A DNA stretch of 64,000 nt from Phyllobacteriaceae bacterium (GTDB lineage Bacteria; Pseudomonadota; Alphaproteobacteria; Rhizobiales; Rhizobiaceae). The stretch spans positions 163,089-227,088 of the forward strand of contig PAPF01000018.1 of assembly GCA_002708825.1 (NCBI GenBank), read 5' to 3'. Positions 46,836-55,074 of this stretch are shown piece after piece. Below the pieces are notes generated by a model. It was not told where the DNA came from and did not search any database. It saw only the letters and a list, made by a program, of their open reading frames with translations. Positions within the stretch are counted from its first letter, which is position 1, and each line of letters begins with the position of its first letter. The position numbers and the translations under genes were made by a program.

Positions 46836-46879
46836 TGCTCCTTGCGGAGGTTCAATAGGTTCAGTGAACCTAAGGAGCA
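46836..46879. repeat. nested inverted repeats at the integrase 3' end
   Basis: Outer arms TGCTCCTT and AAGGAGCA enclose an inner AGGTTCA-G-TGAACCT palindrome. The outer right arm includes the last codons of the integrase. It could be the integrase terminator or part of the arm-binding region of the attachment site. Confidence 0.55.
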
Positions 46880-47862
46880 CTACGTATGTCGAGACTTCTG
46901 GCGAGTTTCCGGAGGTGAGTCGGCGAATATCGCGCATAGACCCTGGCAGTGATCCGGCTGTCATTGTGTCCCAGGAATTGCGCGATTTCGTCCATGCTAT
47001 GCCCATCCTCAGCCAACCAGACCGCTGCCGAGTGACGGAGCATGTGTGCCGAGACATCGGGGCGACCGATCGCGGCGCCCGCTGCTTTCAGTCCTTTCTT
47101 GATGGACTTTACCGGGGCGCCGGCCCATTCGATCACATGGTCGCAGAGCGCTGCACCTCGCGCGGTGGACAAGGTAAGGAAAAGTCCATCATTCATCGGG
47201 ACCGTCGCGCGGCCCTTCCTGCGTGCTCCGTCGTCCGGATTCCTGAGCTGAATGGTTCGGCGCTCCAAGTCCACGCGGTCCCAGGTCAGTTCGAGTGCGG
47301 CCGATATGCGGGCCCCGGTTCCGATGAGCAGTTCAATCGCCACCTGGATGTGATGTGCTTTCGCTGCCTCGATCAAGCGAACAACTTCATCGCGGGTCAG
47401 GAAAGCATCTTTCGGTGCCGGCTTGGACGGCCGCTCGATTACAGGCGCTTTCGAAATGAAGCCGTGCTTCTCGGCCCACAACAAGACCATGCGAAGGTGC
47501 CCAAGCTCAGTATGAATCGTTCCGTCCCGCCGGCCAGCATTCCGTCTTTCCTTCACATGGGCCCGGCAATCGGCAATGGTAATGGCTTCACCGTCCATGC
47601 TGCCAAATCGTCGATGAAGAGCCTTCCAGGAATGCCGCATCGTCTCGACGACGGCACGACCCTCCATGTCAATCATGTAACCTTTCCAGAGCTCTTCTAC
47701 CGTCTTCCCGCGCGGGCGCGTGAGTTCGGCATATCGAGCCGAGGCACGGCGTTGCGCCTCTTTCGCGTCGTCGGTTCCAAGGGAATATCGGCGTCGTATG
47801 CTCCCTTCCTGCCAGACGATGTAGAACTGGTTTCGAAATCGGTTGATGCGCCACTGCGACAT
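46870..47862 (-). CDS. tyrosine recombinase / integrase
   Basis: A 330-residue phage-type integrase. The N-terminal arm and core-binding domains (about 1-140) precede a catalytic domain with Arg185 (TGARIS), His273-x-x-Arg276 (HMLRH), His299 (LGHND) and the probable nucleophile Tyr309 (VYARYSP), so it looks active. It ends about 100 bases from the tRNA-Val remnant, as expected for an integrase acting on that site. An excisionase-like gene overlaps its 5' end. Confidence 0.92.
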   Translation of the reverse strand: MSQWRINRFRNQFYIVWQEGSIRRRYSLGTDDAKEAQRRASARYAELTRPRGKTVEELWKGYMIDMEGRAVVETMRHSWKALHRRFGSMDGEAITIADCRAHVKERRNAGRRDGTIHTELGHLRMVLLWAEKHGFISKAPVIERPSKPAPKDAFLTRDEVVRLIEAAKAHHIQVAIELLIGTGARISAALELTWDRVDLERRTIQLRNPDDGARRKGRATVPMNDGLFLTLSTARGAALCDHVIEWAGAPVKSIKKGLKAAGAAIGRPDVSAHMLRHSAAVWLAEDGHSMDEIAQFLGHNDSRITARVYARYSPTHLRKLARSLDIRSAP

Positions 47863-48029
47863 TCGTATGCCTCAACATCCTCGACGCGGATGCGCCAGAG
47901 TTTTCCAACCCGGAAGGCGTTCAACTCGCCATCCGTGATAAGCGTGCGGACGTGACGTGCGGAACAATGCCAGCGTTCAGCCAGCATCTCCGGTGTCATG
48001 ACCTGAGAGCGAAAACTCGTAACGCTCAT
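47697..48029 (-). CDS. excisionase-like helix-turn-helix protein
   Basis: A 110-residue ORF whose first ~55 residues form an excisionase/MerR-type DNA-binding domain (MTPEMLAERWHCSARHVRTL, then GELNAFRVGKLWRIRVEDVEAYE). The remaining half is basic and low in complexity and overlaps the integrase N-terminus by 166 bases in another frame. Likely a directionality factor or small regulator for the integrase. Only the N-terminal domain is well supported. Confidence 0.72.
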   Translation of the reverse strand: MSVTSFRSQVMTPEMLAERWHCSARHVRTLITDGELNAFRVGKLWRIRVEDVEAYECRSGASTDFETSSTSSGRKGAYDADIPLEPTTRKRRNAVPRLDMPNSRARAGRR

Positions 48030-48415
48030 GGCCAGGCATCAATCTTGCGAAAGTCACCTGCCCGCGCCTCGCAATGAGCCGCAGCTTTGATGTGCGTAGC
48101 CACTGGTTCACCTGTCGTTGTTTCTCAGGTGCCCTATAGCGTTCTCGTCGGAGGAAATGCTTCCGGGACAAAAAAAATTTGCAATGCCCTGATACGGCCC
48201 GGGTCGGATGGAGGATGCGGGCAGGAAAACCAATCCTGGTCGGGCGAGACGCTGACCGAAATGCCCAGGCGGCGCTGGTCGAGTGAACCGAAGAGCCGGG
48301 GCGGAACGGCCTCGCCCGGCATCACCCATTGCCAAGGGCAGATGACGAGGATGGAGGCGGGCGCGCTCCGGCAGGGCTTGCCATTCATGGCTTCGGCGCC
48401 AGGCACGCCGGCTCA
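48030..48415. other. region without a confident gene between xis-like gene and LysR
   Basis: The best candidate is a minus-strand frame at 48134-48406 (90 codons from its first ATG, or 84 from MNGKPCRSA), beginning shortly after the LysR stop. It reads ASILVICPWQWVMPGE and LGISVSVSPDQDWF, which could be the end of a real protein, but I do not recognise it and the other strand is equally open. Possibly a decayed gene. Confidence 0.3.
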
Positions 48416-49348
48416 TCAGCCGCAAGACCCCGTCGCATCATGGAAAGCAGCCACTTCTTCCTGCAGCCAGTCGCGCAGCGCGGCGATCCGCGGATCAGCT
48501 TCCTCGCCCGGCCGATGCACAAGATCATAACCTCGGCCAGCAGGTAACCTGATCTGCGGGAACGGTTCGACGAGCCGTCCGGCGGCGATGTCTTCGGCTA
48601 CCAGCACGCTGCGGCCGAGCGCGACACCCTCGCCACGCAGCGCCGCCTCGATGGTGAGGCTACCATGGCTGAGCGTCGGGCCCCTTGGACGCGCAAACGT
48701 GACGCCTGCGGCGGCGAACCAGCGCTCCCAGTTCGGCAGCGCGCTGTCGTCGTGCAGGACACGGCTCTCGTTGAGCAGCGTGCAGCGCAAGAGGCCGGCA
48801 GGATCGGCAAGACCGCCCATGCGCTCGCGGTAGTCGGGGCTGCAGACCGGGCTCATCGTTTCATTGAGGATGCGCTCGGCCACGGTGCCAGGATAGGTTC
48901 CGGTGCCATATCGCAGGGCGGCGTCCACGCGGCCATCGGAGAGATCGACATTGACGTCGCTCACTTCGAGCCGGATGTCGGCGTCGGGCAACCGCGCCAT
49001 CAGCCGGTGCAGGCGCGGCGCGAACCACTTGCTGGCAAAGGAGACGCTGGTGCTGATCGTGAGCCGGGGTGTGACATCCCGCGCACGCAGGCGTTCGGCC
49101 TCGCGCGTCAGTTCCGCCAGCGCCCGGCTGACCACCTGATGCAGGCCTACGCCTTCCTCGGTCAGCGCGATGCGCCGCGTCATGCGCCGGAACAGGGCAA
49201 CGCCCAGGTCATCCTCCAGGGTCTGGATCTGCCGGCTGATCGCCCCCGGCGTCACGTTCATTTCCTGCGCCGCCAGCGCCATGCTCAGCAGGCGGCCCGC
49301 GGCCTCGAAGGCGCGCAATGTCTGCAGGGGCGGCGGGCGGACGGCCAT
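48416..49348 (-). CDS. LysR-family transcriptional regulator (GcvA-like)
   Basis: A 310-residue regulator with the N-terminal winged helix (LQTLRAFEAAGRLLSMALAAQ, VTPGAISRQIQTLEDDLGV) and a periplasmic-binding-type effector domain including RLEVSDVNVDLSDGRVDAALRYG, a stretch common in GcvA-type members. It is divergent from the exporter gene at 49429 with an operator-like repeat between, so it probably controls that gene. The effector is unknown. Confidence 0.88.
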   Translation of the reverse strand: MAVRPPPLQTLRAFEAAGRLLSMALAAQEMNVTPGAISRQIQTLEDDLGVALFRRMTRRIALTEEGVGLHQVVSRALAELTREAERLRARDVTPRLTISTSVSFASKWFAPRLHRLMARLPDADIRLEVSDVNVDLSDGRVDAALRYGTGTYPGTVAERILNETMSPVCSPDYRERMGGLADPAGLLRCTLLNESRVLHDDSALPNWERWFAAAGVTFARPRGPTLSHGSLTIEAALRGEGVALGRSVLVAEDIAAGRLVEPFPQIRLPAGRGYDLVHRPGEEADPRIAALRDWLQEEVAAFHDATGSCG

Positions 49349-49357
49349 GGCGACCTC

Positions 49358-49380
49358 ATGATTGCATTTCAGTCAATCAT
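49358..49380. promoter_or_regulatory. LysR-type operator candidate
   Basis: An inverted repeat ATGATTG-N9-CAATCAT, containing the T-N11-A LysR pattern, lies in the 80-bp gap between the divergent LysR and DMT genes. Confidence 0.55.
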
Positions 49381-49428
49381 AACCGCCGAACAAATCGTTT
49401 GTCAGCATGTCCGTTCACGTTCAGGGAA

Positions 49429-50394
49429 ATGAGCAAGGATCAATCGGATATTGGCGTGTCGGACATGACGGTTTCCATCGGGAATGCCCCCGGTCTCCCA
49501 TCCCTCGTTGAACGTCTCTCGCCAATCAGCATTGGCGGGATGCTGCTGCTCGCGGTGCTCTGGGGCCTGTCGATCCCGATCACCAAACTCGGGCTTGAGG
49601 CCATGCCGCCGATCGCCTTCACCGCGCTGCGCTTCTCCTTCGCGGTGCCCTTCCTGTTTCTCTTCGCCATCGGGCGGCACCGGATCGCGCTTTCCGCCCT
49701 TCCGCCGGTGGCCGCGCTCGGAGTGATGGGGATCGGCATCGGCAATCTCGCGCAGTCTTTCGGTGTTGCCGGGGCTTCCGCCTCGGTCAGCACCATCGTT
49801 TCTGCCACGATCCCGGTGTTCATCGTCATTCTGGCCGCACTCCGGCTCGGCCAGCCGGTCAGCCGGGTGCAGCAAGCCGGTCTTGCAGCGGCTTTCGCAG
49901 GGGTCGCGCTGGTGGCGCTCGGCCAGGGCAACGGGGCGGGCGATCTGGGGCAGTCCACGCTGACCGGCGTTGCTCTCATCCTGGTCTCGGCTGTGGCCAT
50001 CGCCTTCTACTATGTCTGGAGCGTCGAACTGGCGGCGCGCCATGGCACCGTGACGGTCGTGATCTGGAGCACGTTGGCCGGCTTTCTCGCCTTGCTGCCG
50101 TTCACGGTATGGGAGGTGATGACCACCACCTTCGCCGTCACGCCGGCGGCCATCGCGTCGGCGCTCTATCTCGGGCTGCTCGTTTCCGCGGTGGGCCTCT
50201 TTCTCTGGCTCTGGCTCCTGCGCACCGTGCCTGCCCGCGTGGCGGCAAGCGTGCAGTTCCTCCAGCCGGTGTTCGGCATTGGCGCCTCGGCGGCCATGTT
50301 CGGCGATCCGATGGGCCCGCTCTTCCTGGCCGGCGTCGCGCTGGTGCTGATGGGCGTCGGCCTCTCCATGATCAACCGGCGCAAGCGGCTCTAG
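49429..50394 (+). CDS. DMT-superfamily (EamA) transporter
   Basis: A 321-residue membrane protein with about ten spans in two EamA repeats (first: LAVLWGLSIPITKLGLEAMPPIAFTALRF region; second: VAIAFYYVWSVELAARHG region; C-terminal LQPVFGIGASAAMFGD typical of EamA). These carriers export amino acids or metabolites; the substrate is not evident. The frame opens at 49318 within the LysR gene; the ATG at 49429 follows TCAGGGAA closely, and an ATG at 49465 is an alternative. Confidence 0.88.
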   Translation: MSKDQSDIGVSDMTVSIGNAPGLPSLVERLSPISIGGMLLLAVLWGLSIPITKLGLEAMPPIAFTALRFSFAVPFLFLFAIGRHRIALSALPPVAALGVMGIGIGNLAQSFGVAGASASVSTIVSATIPVFIVILAALRLGQPVSRVQQAGLAAAFAGVALVALGQGNGAGDLGQSTLTGVALILVSAVAIAFYYVWSVELAARHGTVTVVIWSTLAGFLALLPFTVWEVMTTTFAVTPAAIASALYLGLLVSAVGLFLWLWLLRTVPARVAASVQFLQPVFGIGASAAMFGDPMGPLFLAGVALVLMGVGLSMINRRKRL

Positions 50395-50528
50395 GGTTGC
50401 CCGTCCAGCAGGTCCTCCAGGAACTCCGAAACCGGGTCGCAGGCGGAAATCCACAGGCGTTCGCGCGCGCGCGTTGCCGCGACATAGAGCAGGTGCCGTT
50501 CCGTGTCGAAGATCTCGTTGCTCTCGTA
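50391..50528 (-). pseudogene. C-terminal stump of a UvrD/Rep-type superfamily 1 helicase
   Basis: On the minus strand an open frame comes directly out of the first CRISPR repeat and reads YESNEIFDTERHLLYVAATRA then RERLWISACDPVSEFLEDL before a stop at 50391-50393, one base out of register with the exporter stop. YVAATRARERLWIS is helicase motif VI of UvrD-like enzymes with its usual short tail. All upstream motifs are missing: the CRISPR array begins where the gene is cut. It is a remnant with no plausible function. Confidence 0.72.
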
Positions 50529-51947
50529 GTTTCGACGCACGCCCCCGCGAAGGGGGCGACCTGTGCCGCCAGGGCGTTCTTCATCGTGGTCGAGTTTCGA
50601 CCCACGCCCCCGCGAAGGGGGCGACGTCCTGCTTCATTGAGGATGGCGTATGCTTCCTTGTTTCGACCCACGCCCCCGCGAAGGGGGCGACTTGTCATGT
50701 GGTCCTTGCAGGTCAGGCGGTGATGTTTCGACCCACGCCCCCGCGAAGGGGGCGACGCGCGGCCAGCGTGTCGGCGTTCACCGTCTCGCCGGTTTCGACC
50801 CACGCCCCCGCGAAGGGGGCGACGCGGATCGTCTGCAAACATCACCAGCCTGTCGCTCGTTTCGACCCACGCCCCCGCGAAGGGGGCGACACGGTTGCCG
50901 TCTCCGGTTCTGCCGATGCGACGGTTTCGACCCACGCCCCCGCGAAGGGGGCGACCCGAGGTCGAGGGTGGCGTATCGCATCCTACGCTGTTTCGACCCA
51001 CGCCCCCGCGAAGGGGGCGACCTGCTCTCTGAACGGTGTTTGCGGTGATAAAAGTTTCGACCCACGCCCCCGCGAAGGGGGCGACGGTGCGCCGCGCGGC
51101 CGCATGTGCCGCATTGATAGTTTCGACCCACGCCCCCGCGAAGGGGGCGACGTTCTCGTCTCTGGGTCGCTCGGCACGGTCGAGGTTTCGACCCACGCCC
51201 CCGCGAAGGGGGCGACCTTGTAGGGTTCCGATGGCTGTCGCCGCATCGGTGTTTCGACCCACGCCCCCGCGAAGGGGGCGACGAGTGACGGGACCGGCTA
51301 CAAGCGCCTGACGCCGTTTCGACCCACGCCCCCGCGAAGGGGGCGACCTGATCTCGCCCTGCGATGCGATAAAATCGGCCCCGCCTGAGTTTCGACCCAC
51401 GCCCCCGCGAAGGGGGCGACTCGCCTGATTGACCGAATAGCGGAAACCAAGGATGGTTTCGACCCACGCCCCCGCGAAGGGGGCGACCCACATGCCACCA
51501 CCAAGTCTGGCCGTCTGTATAGTTTCGACCCACGCCCCCGCGAAGGGGGCGACGCGGTGATCCGTAATGAAGCAAGACCTTATCTGGGTTTCGACCCACG
51601 CCCCCGCGAAGGGGGCGACAAATGACGGTTTACGCGATAGACCTAGCTTTGCAGTTTCGACCCACGCCCCCGCGAAGGGGGCGACGGGTCGGCGGCCTCG
51701 CGCTTCCAGTCCGATGAAGTTTCGACCCACGCCCCCGCGAAGGGGGCGACGTGCGGTTTGCCCATATGTCAGCAAGTCAGATGGTTTCGACCCACGCCCC
51801 CGCGAAGGGGGCGACAAGCGGCCGGCGACCTTCTTGCCCGCCTTGTAGAAGTTTCGACCCACGCCCCCGCGAAGGGGGCGACCGCAGAGGGCGGCCTGAT
51901 TGCCCTCAAGAACCGGTTTCGACCCACGCCCCCGCGAAGGGGGCGAC
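50529..51947 (-). CRISPR. type I-C CRISPR array, 22 repeats and 21 spacers
   Basis: Thirty-two-base repeats that on the plus strand begin GTTTCGACCCACG and end AGGGGGCGAC; in the transcribed (minus) sense they end GTGGGTCGAAAC, the type I-C form, with a CGCCCCC/GGGGGCG stem. Spacers are 32-35 bases except one of 41 (51348-51388). All are unique. The repeat at 50529 has one change (GACGCACG for GACCCACG) and is the leader-distal end. Orientation is inferred from the adjacent cas2, the AT-richer flank at 51948 and the degenerate far repeat. Confidence 0.97.
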
Positions 51948-52139
51948 CCCCTTTTCTTAACATCTTCGCCCAGAAGAGAAATAAACCTCGAAAGCGCGAA
52001 CGTAGAGCACCAAAACGCTCAGTGCGCCTCGCCTTGGAGGGGCCTTTGTTTTTCTTCAACGATTTCAAAGAGCGTTCCGGCGCGCGAACCCACCGGAAAA
52101 TTCAGAACGCTTGACGTTCGCGCCCTTCATCTCACCGTT
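51948..52139 (-). promoter_or_regulatory. CRISPR leader region
   Basis: The 192 bases between the cas2 stop and the newest repeat contain no gene. The half next to the array is AT-richer than the surroundings and should hold the array promoter and the signals for spacer insertion. Confidence 0.65.
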
Positions 52140-52430
52140 TCAGACTATTACGATCCCACCGAGATCGGCTGCAGGTTTGGCTCCGACGTGTTCGATGCGC
52201 CGTTTCCAGTTTGCGCCAAGGTAATAATAGCGCAAACTGTCAGTCTCCCGGTCAATGATCGCTTCAAGCCGAGCTTTCAGGGCTGTCCACTGGGCCGAGT
52301 CCACCTCGATTTCAAAGACGGAAAATTGCACGCGCTGGCCGTAATCGCGGCAGGTTTTTGCCACGCGGCGAAGCCGGCTCGCTCCGCCTTCAGTTGTCGT
52401 ATTCACATCATATGTGACGAGGACCAGCAT
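52140..52430 (-). CDS. cas2: CRISPR-associated endonuclease Cas2
   Basis: A 96-residue protein with the ferredoxin-like start MLVLVTYDV (Asp8 at the dimer active site), RLRRVAKTCRDYGQRVQFSVFEIEV and a C-terminal LRYYYLG strand. With Cas1 it forms the spacer integrase. Last gene of the operon, six bases after cas1 and next to the leader. Confidence 0.95.
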   Translation of the reverse strand: MLVLVTYDVNTTTEGGASRLRRVAKTCRDYGQRVQFSVFEIEVDSAQWTALKARLEAIIDRETDSLRYYYLGANWKRRIEHVGAKPAADLGGIVIV

Positions 52431-52436
52431 GAGTTT

Positions 52437-53471
52437 TCACTTCCAGAACCAAGGGGGATAAGCGTTCAGGTCACCGCGCAGGTGTCGCGACAACATCTGC
52501 GCCTGCAGATAGGGGACCAAGCCAAGCGGTGCCTTTTCGCCCAGGAAGGTATGAACGCGCTCCACCTTCTTTCTCTCCTGCCAGGCGGTCAGAACCGTTT
52601 TTCGGGTGTCGTCCTTCATCTCGACCGCCCCGCTCTCGCGGAGTTCAAACCCGGATGCGCGTAATTGCTGACGGTTGAAGAGCGACAAGCATAGCCTATC
52701 AGCCAGAACAGGTCGCAGTTCCTCCATCAGGTCCAGCGCCAGACTTGGCCGGCCGGGCCGGTCGCGATGCAGGAAGCCAACGGCCGGGTCGAGCCCTACT
52801 GCCTCCGCGGCACTACGGCAATCATGCGCAAGGAGGGTGTAGAGAAAGGACAAAACGGCATTGACCGGATCAAGGGGCGGGCGGCGTGACCGTCCCCTCC
52901 ATACAACCTGCTTGTCTTGGGAGCGCAGCAACTGACCGAATACCGAAAAGTATAGGCTTGCCGCTTCGCCTTCCATGCCGCGTAGGGCATCAGCATCATC
53001 GTCACCCCTTTCGATCCGTTGCAGGATAGCTGCGAGTTGACGAACGACCTGCTCCAACCGTGTGCTGTCCTGTTGCGCGAAACCGGATCCATGATCTCGC
53101 ATAGCGCGCAACAGAACAGTGCGCTGGTTGGCGACCTTGCCGAGCAGAATGGAGCGGACCAGGTCTGCGGGGTTTTCGGACGCGCGGTATTGCGCCCGGC
53201 GGAGGAGCACATTGCCCGTGACAGGGCCTTCAACACGCGCCTGGAACCGGCCGTTCCGGGCAAGGAGAACGATCGTAATCCCCGCGCCCGCGCATGCGCC
53301 AATGAGCGCAGGAGAAATATGGACGGGGCCGAACACCACAACGGACGCAAGCATATGAAATGGCAGGCGTGCCTGTTCTGCACCCCCCACCTCCGCGACG
53401 AGGTTCTCGCCATCCTTGCGCAAAGCAGCTCCCTCTGTGGTCACATAGACGGTGTTCAGAAGCTTCTTCAT
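52437..53471 (-). CDS. cas1: CRISPR-associated Cas1, type I-C
   Basis: The 344-residue integrase subunit has the N-terminal beta domain (MKKLLNTVYVTTEGAALRKDGE) and an alpha-helical catalytic domain with Glu in MEGEAASLYFSVFG, His in VGFLHRDRPGR and acidic residues in LDLMEELRP. The start overlaps the cas4 stop by four bases. Confidence 0.95.
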   Translation of the reverse strand: MKKLLNTVYVTTEGAALRKDGENLVAEVGGAEQARLPFHMLASVVVFGPVHISPALIGACAGAGITIVLLARNGRFQARVEGPVTGNVLLRRAQYRASENPADLVRSILLGKVANQRTVLLRAMRDHGSGFAQQDSTRLEQVVRQLAAILQRIERGDDDADALRGMEGEAASLYFSVFGQLLRSQDKQVVWRGRSRRPPLDPVNAVLSFLYTLLAHDCRSAAEAVGLDPAVGFLHRDRPGRPSLALDLMEELRPVLADRLCLSLFNRQQLRASGFELRESGAVEMKDDTRKTVLTAWQERKKVERVHTFLGEKAPLGLVPYLQAQMLSRHLRGDLNAYPPWFWK

Positions 53472-54121
53472 GGTGCTTCATCACACAAGGTGTCGTTCAC
53501 CATCTTGCTGCGCCAGGCGCGCACATCGCGCCCTGCAGAAACCGGACGGCAAAGTTCCAAAAGCGAACAGGCGCGGCAGCGGTTCTTGTGTGCGGTCGGG
53601 GGCGGGGTGCAACCGCTGTTGAAGACATCGCGCAAGGCGGCAATCGTCTCTTCAGTCAGTCGGCGCAGCTCTGTGTCGATAGGTATGGTTAGCCGTCGCC
53701 TGATTTCGGCGTAATACACGGCGCCCTCCCGGACGGCTCGTCCGGTCATTTCCTCCAGGCAAAGGGCCTGTGCACAAAGTTGCGCTTCGTCAGCCCGATG
53801 AAGCTTGGGCTTGCCGCGCTTGAACTCGACCGGATACGCTAACTCTCCATCATCGCTCTGCAAGAACTCCACCAAGTCCGCGACGCCTGCAATACCAAGG
53901 CGCCTAGACGCAATCCGCAAGGCAGTAACTCGCCGCCCCCCACGCTGGTGCCGTGCTTTCGGTTTGTCCGTCTGCACATGAAGAACTTGTCCCTCGGCAG
54001 TAAAACGATTTTCCGCCCAAGCACATTCAATGTGGATGAGCGCTGCCTGACGCAAGCAGTAGACCGCGTGCTGGACGGCGGAGATCGGGATAGGCTCTGC
54101 GTCACTGCCCTCCCGCATCAC
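53468..54121 (-). CDS. cas4: CRISPR-associated Cas4, type I-C
   Basis: A 217-residue RecB-like nuclease with one cysteine near the N-terminus (Cys22, AVYCLRQ) and three near the C-terminus (CRACSLLELC), the ligand set for a 4Fe-4S cluster. The Asp/Glu/Lys catalytic residues appear in GVADLVEF and YPVEFKRGKPK. In I-C systems Cas4 trims and orients new spacers by their PAM. It overlaps both neighbours by four bases. Confidence 0.94.
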   Translation of the reverse strand: MMREGSDAEPIPISAVQHAVYCLRQAALIHIECAWAENRFTAEGQVLHVQTDKPKARHQRGGRRVTALRIASRRLGIAGVADLVEFLQSDDGELAYPVEFKRGKPKLHRADEAQLCAQALCLEEMTGRAVREGAVYYAEIRRRLTIPIDTELRRLTEETIAALRDVFNSGCTPPPTAHKNRCRACSLLELCRPVSAGRDVRAWRSKMVNDTLCDEAP

Positions 54122-55071
54122 AACTTCTCGATAATCTCCACGCCCTCCGGGAGGTCTTCGCGATCAATCTCGATGCTGTAGTCGGAGTAGGCGCGGGCCG
54201 GAGGCAAATTGTCGAGACGCGAATCGATCGCCCGGAAAACGCCATCGACAGACCTGCCGATGCGAACTCGCTCGAAAAGCTGATGGGCAGGTGCGTTGCC
54301 GAGCGCGTTTGTGTGTTTGAAGACGATCAGTTTTCGAGTTGCCATTTCTCCGCGTGCCGCTGAACGATCATGTTCGAACATATTGGCGAGTGCTTCCAAC
54401 AGGAGATCGAAATCATCTTCCGAAAAGCCTGTTCGCTCCGCGAACTTTGCGGAAATGAAACCGTGCGCCACGTAGAGAGCGTAAGGCACGATATGCTTGC
54501 GTCCCATGGTGCGGTTGTCGGTCCGGTCATCGCCACGGTCGTCACCCTCGGCACGGCTTTTCTTTTCGGCCTCGTTGGTAGCGGCCATGCGCGTAATGGA
54601 AATCTCGACCGGTAGGATCGGTTCAACCGACGTGGCGAAGCTCATCTGCACGGGGCCTTTCACCTGCCCACAATTGATCCCGGTTGACATGACAGCCCCG
54701 AAGGTCCGGACGTCGAAAAAATTCCGGCACATGAAGTTGCGCAACTCCCGGCCTTCCGTATCATCCCGGGGGTTGAGCTTGTTGCCTTCCGCGCCCTTCG
54801 GGTCGGCAGCACGAACGGCTTTATACGCCTGACGATGCTTCTCGTTGAGGATAGCACCTTCTTCGACATAGATATGGAACCCGTCCTGCCCGCCACGCGC
54901 GAGCTCGACATAGTTCCTGATCTTGCGTTTCAGACTGACGTCGGTAACGAGGCCATGGTTGGTCTCGGGATCAAGGCGCGGCAGGTTGCCCGCATCCGGG
55001 TCGCCATTGGGATTGCCGTTTCTGACGTCGAAGACAAGAACGAATTCATAGCGGTTTTGCAGTGCGGTCAT
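54118..55071 (-). CDS. cas7: Cas7 backbone subunit of type I-C Cascade (Csd2)
   Basis: A 317-residue RAMP-type protein; FVLVFDVRNGNPNGDPDAGN is the Csd2/Csh2 signature. Multiple copies coat the crRNA in the I-C complex. Other family stretches are FFDVRTFGAVMSTG and GPVQMSFATSVEPI. Three bases separate it from cas8c. Confidence 0.95.
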   Translation of the reverse strand: MTALQNRYEFVLVFDVRNGNPNGDPDAGNLPRLDPETNHGLVTDVSLKRKIRNYVELARGGQDGFHIYVEEGAILNEKHRQAYKAVRAADPKGAEGNKLNPRDDTEGRELRNFMCRNFFDVRTFGAVMSTGINCGQVKGPVQMSFATSVEPILPVEISITRMAATNEAEKKSRAEGDDRGDDRTDNRTMGRKHIVPYALYVAHGFISAKFAERTGFSEDDFDLLLEALANMFEHDRSAARGEMATRKLIVFKHTNALGNAPAHQLFERVRIGRSVDGVFRAIDSRLDNLPPARAYSDYSIEIDREDLPEGVEIIEKL

Positions 55072-55074
55072 CAG

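Noticed and set aside
50372..51862. A 496-codon minus-strand frame and several plus-strand frames across 50.4-51.9 kb with repeated [10 protein letters not shown] or STHAPAKGA units
   Set aside because: These are translations of the CRISPR repeats; the repeat-plus-spacer period keeps frames open. No gene is needed to explain them.
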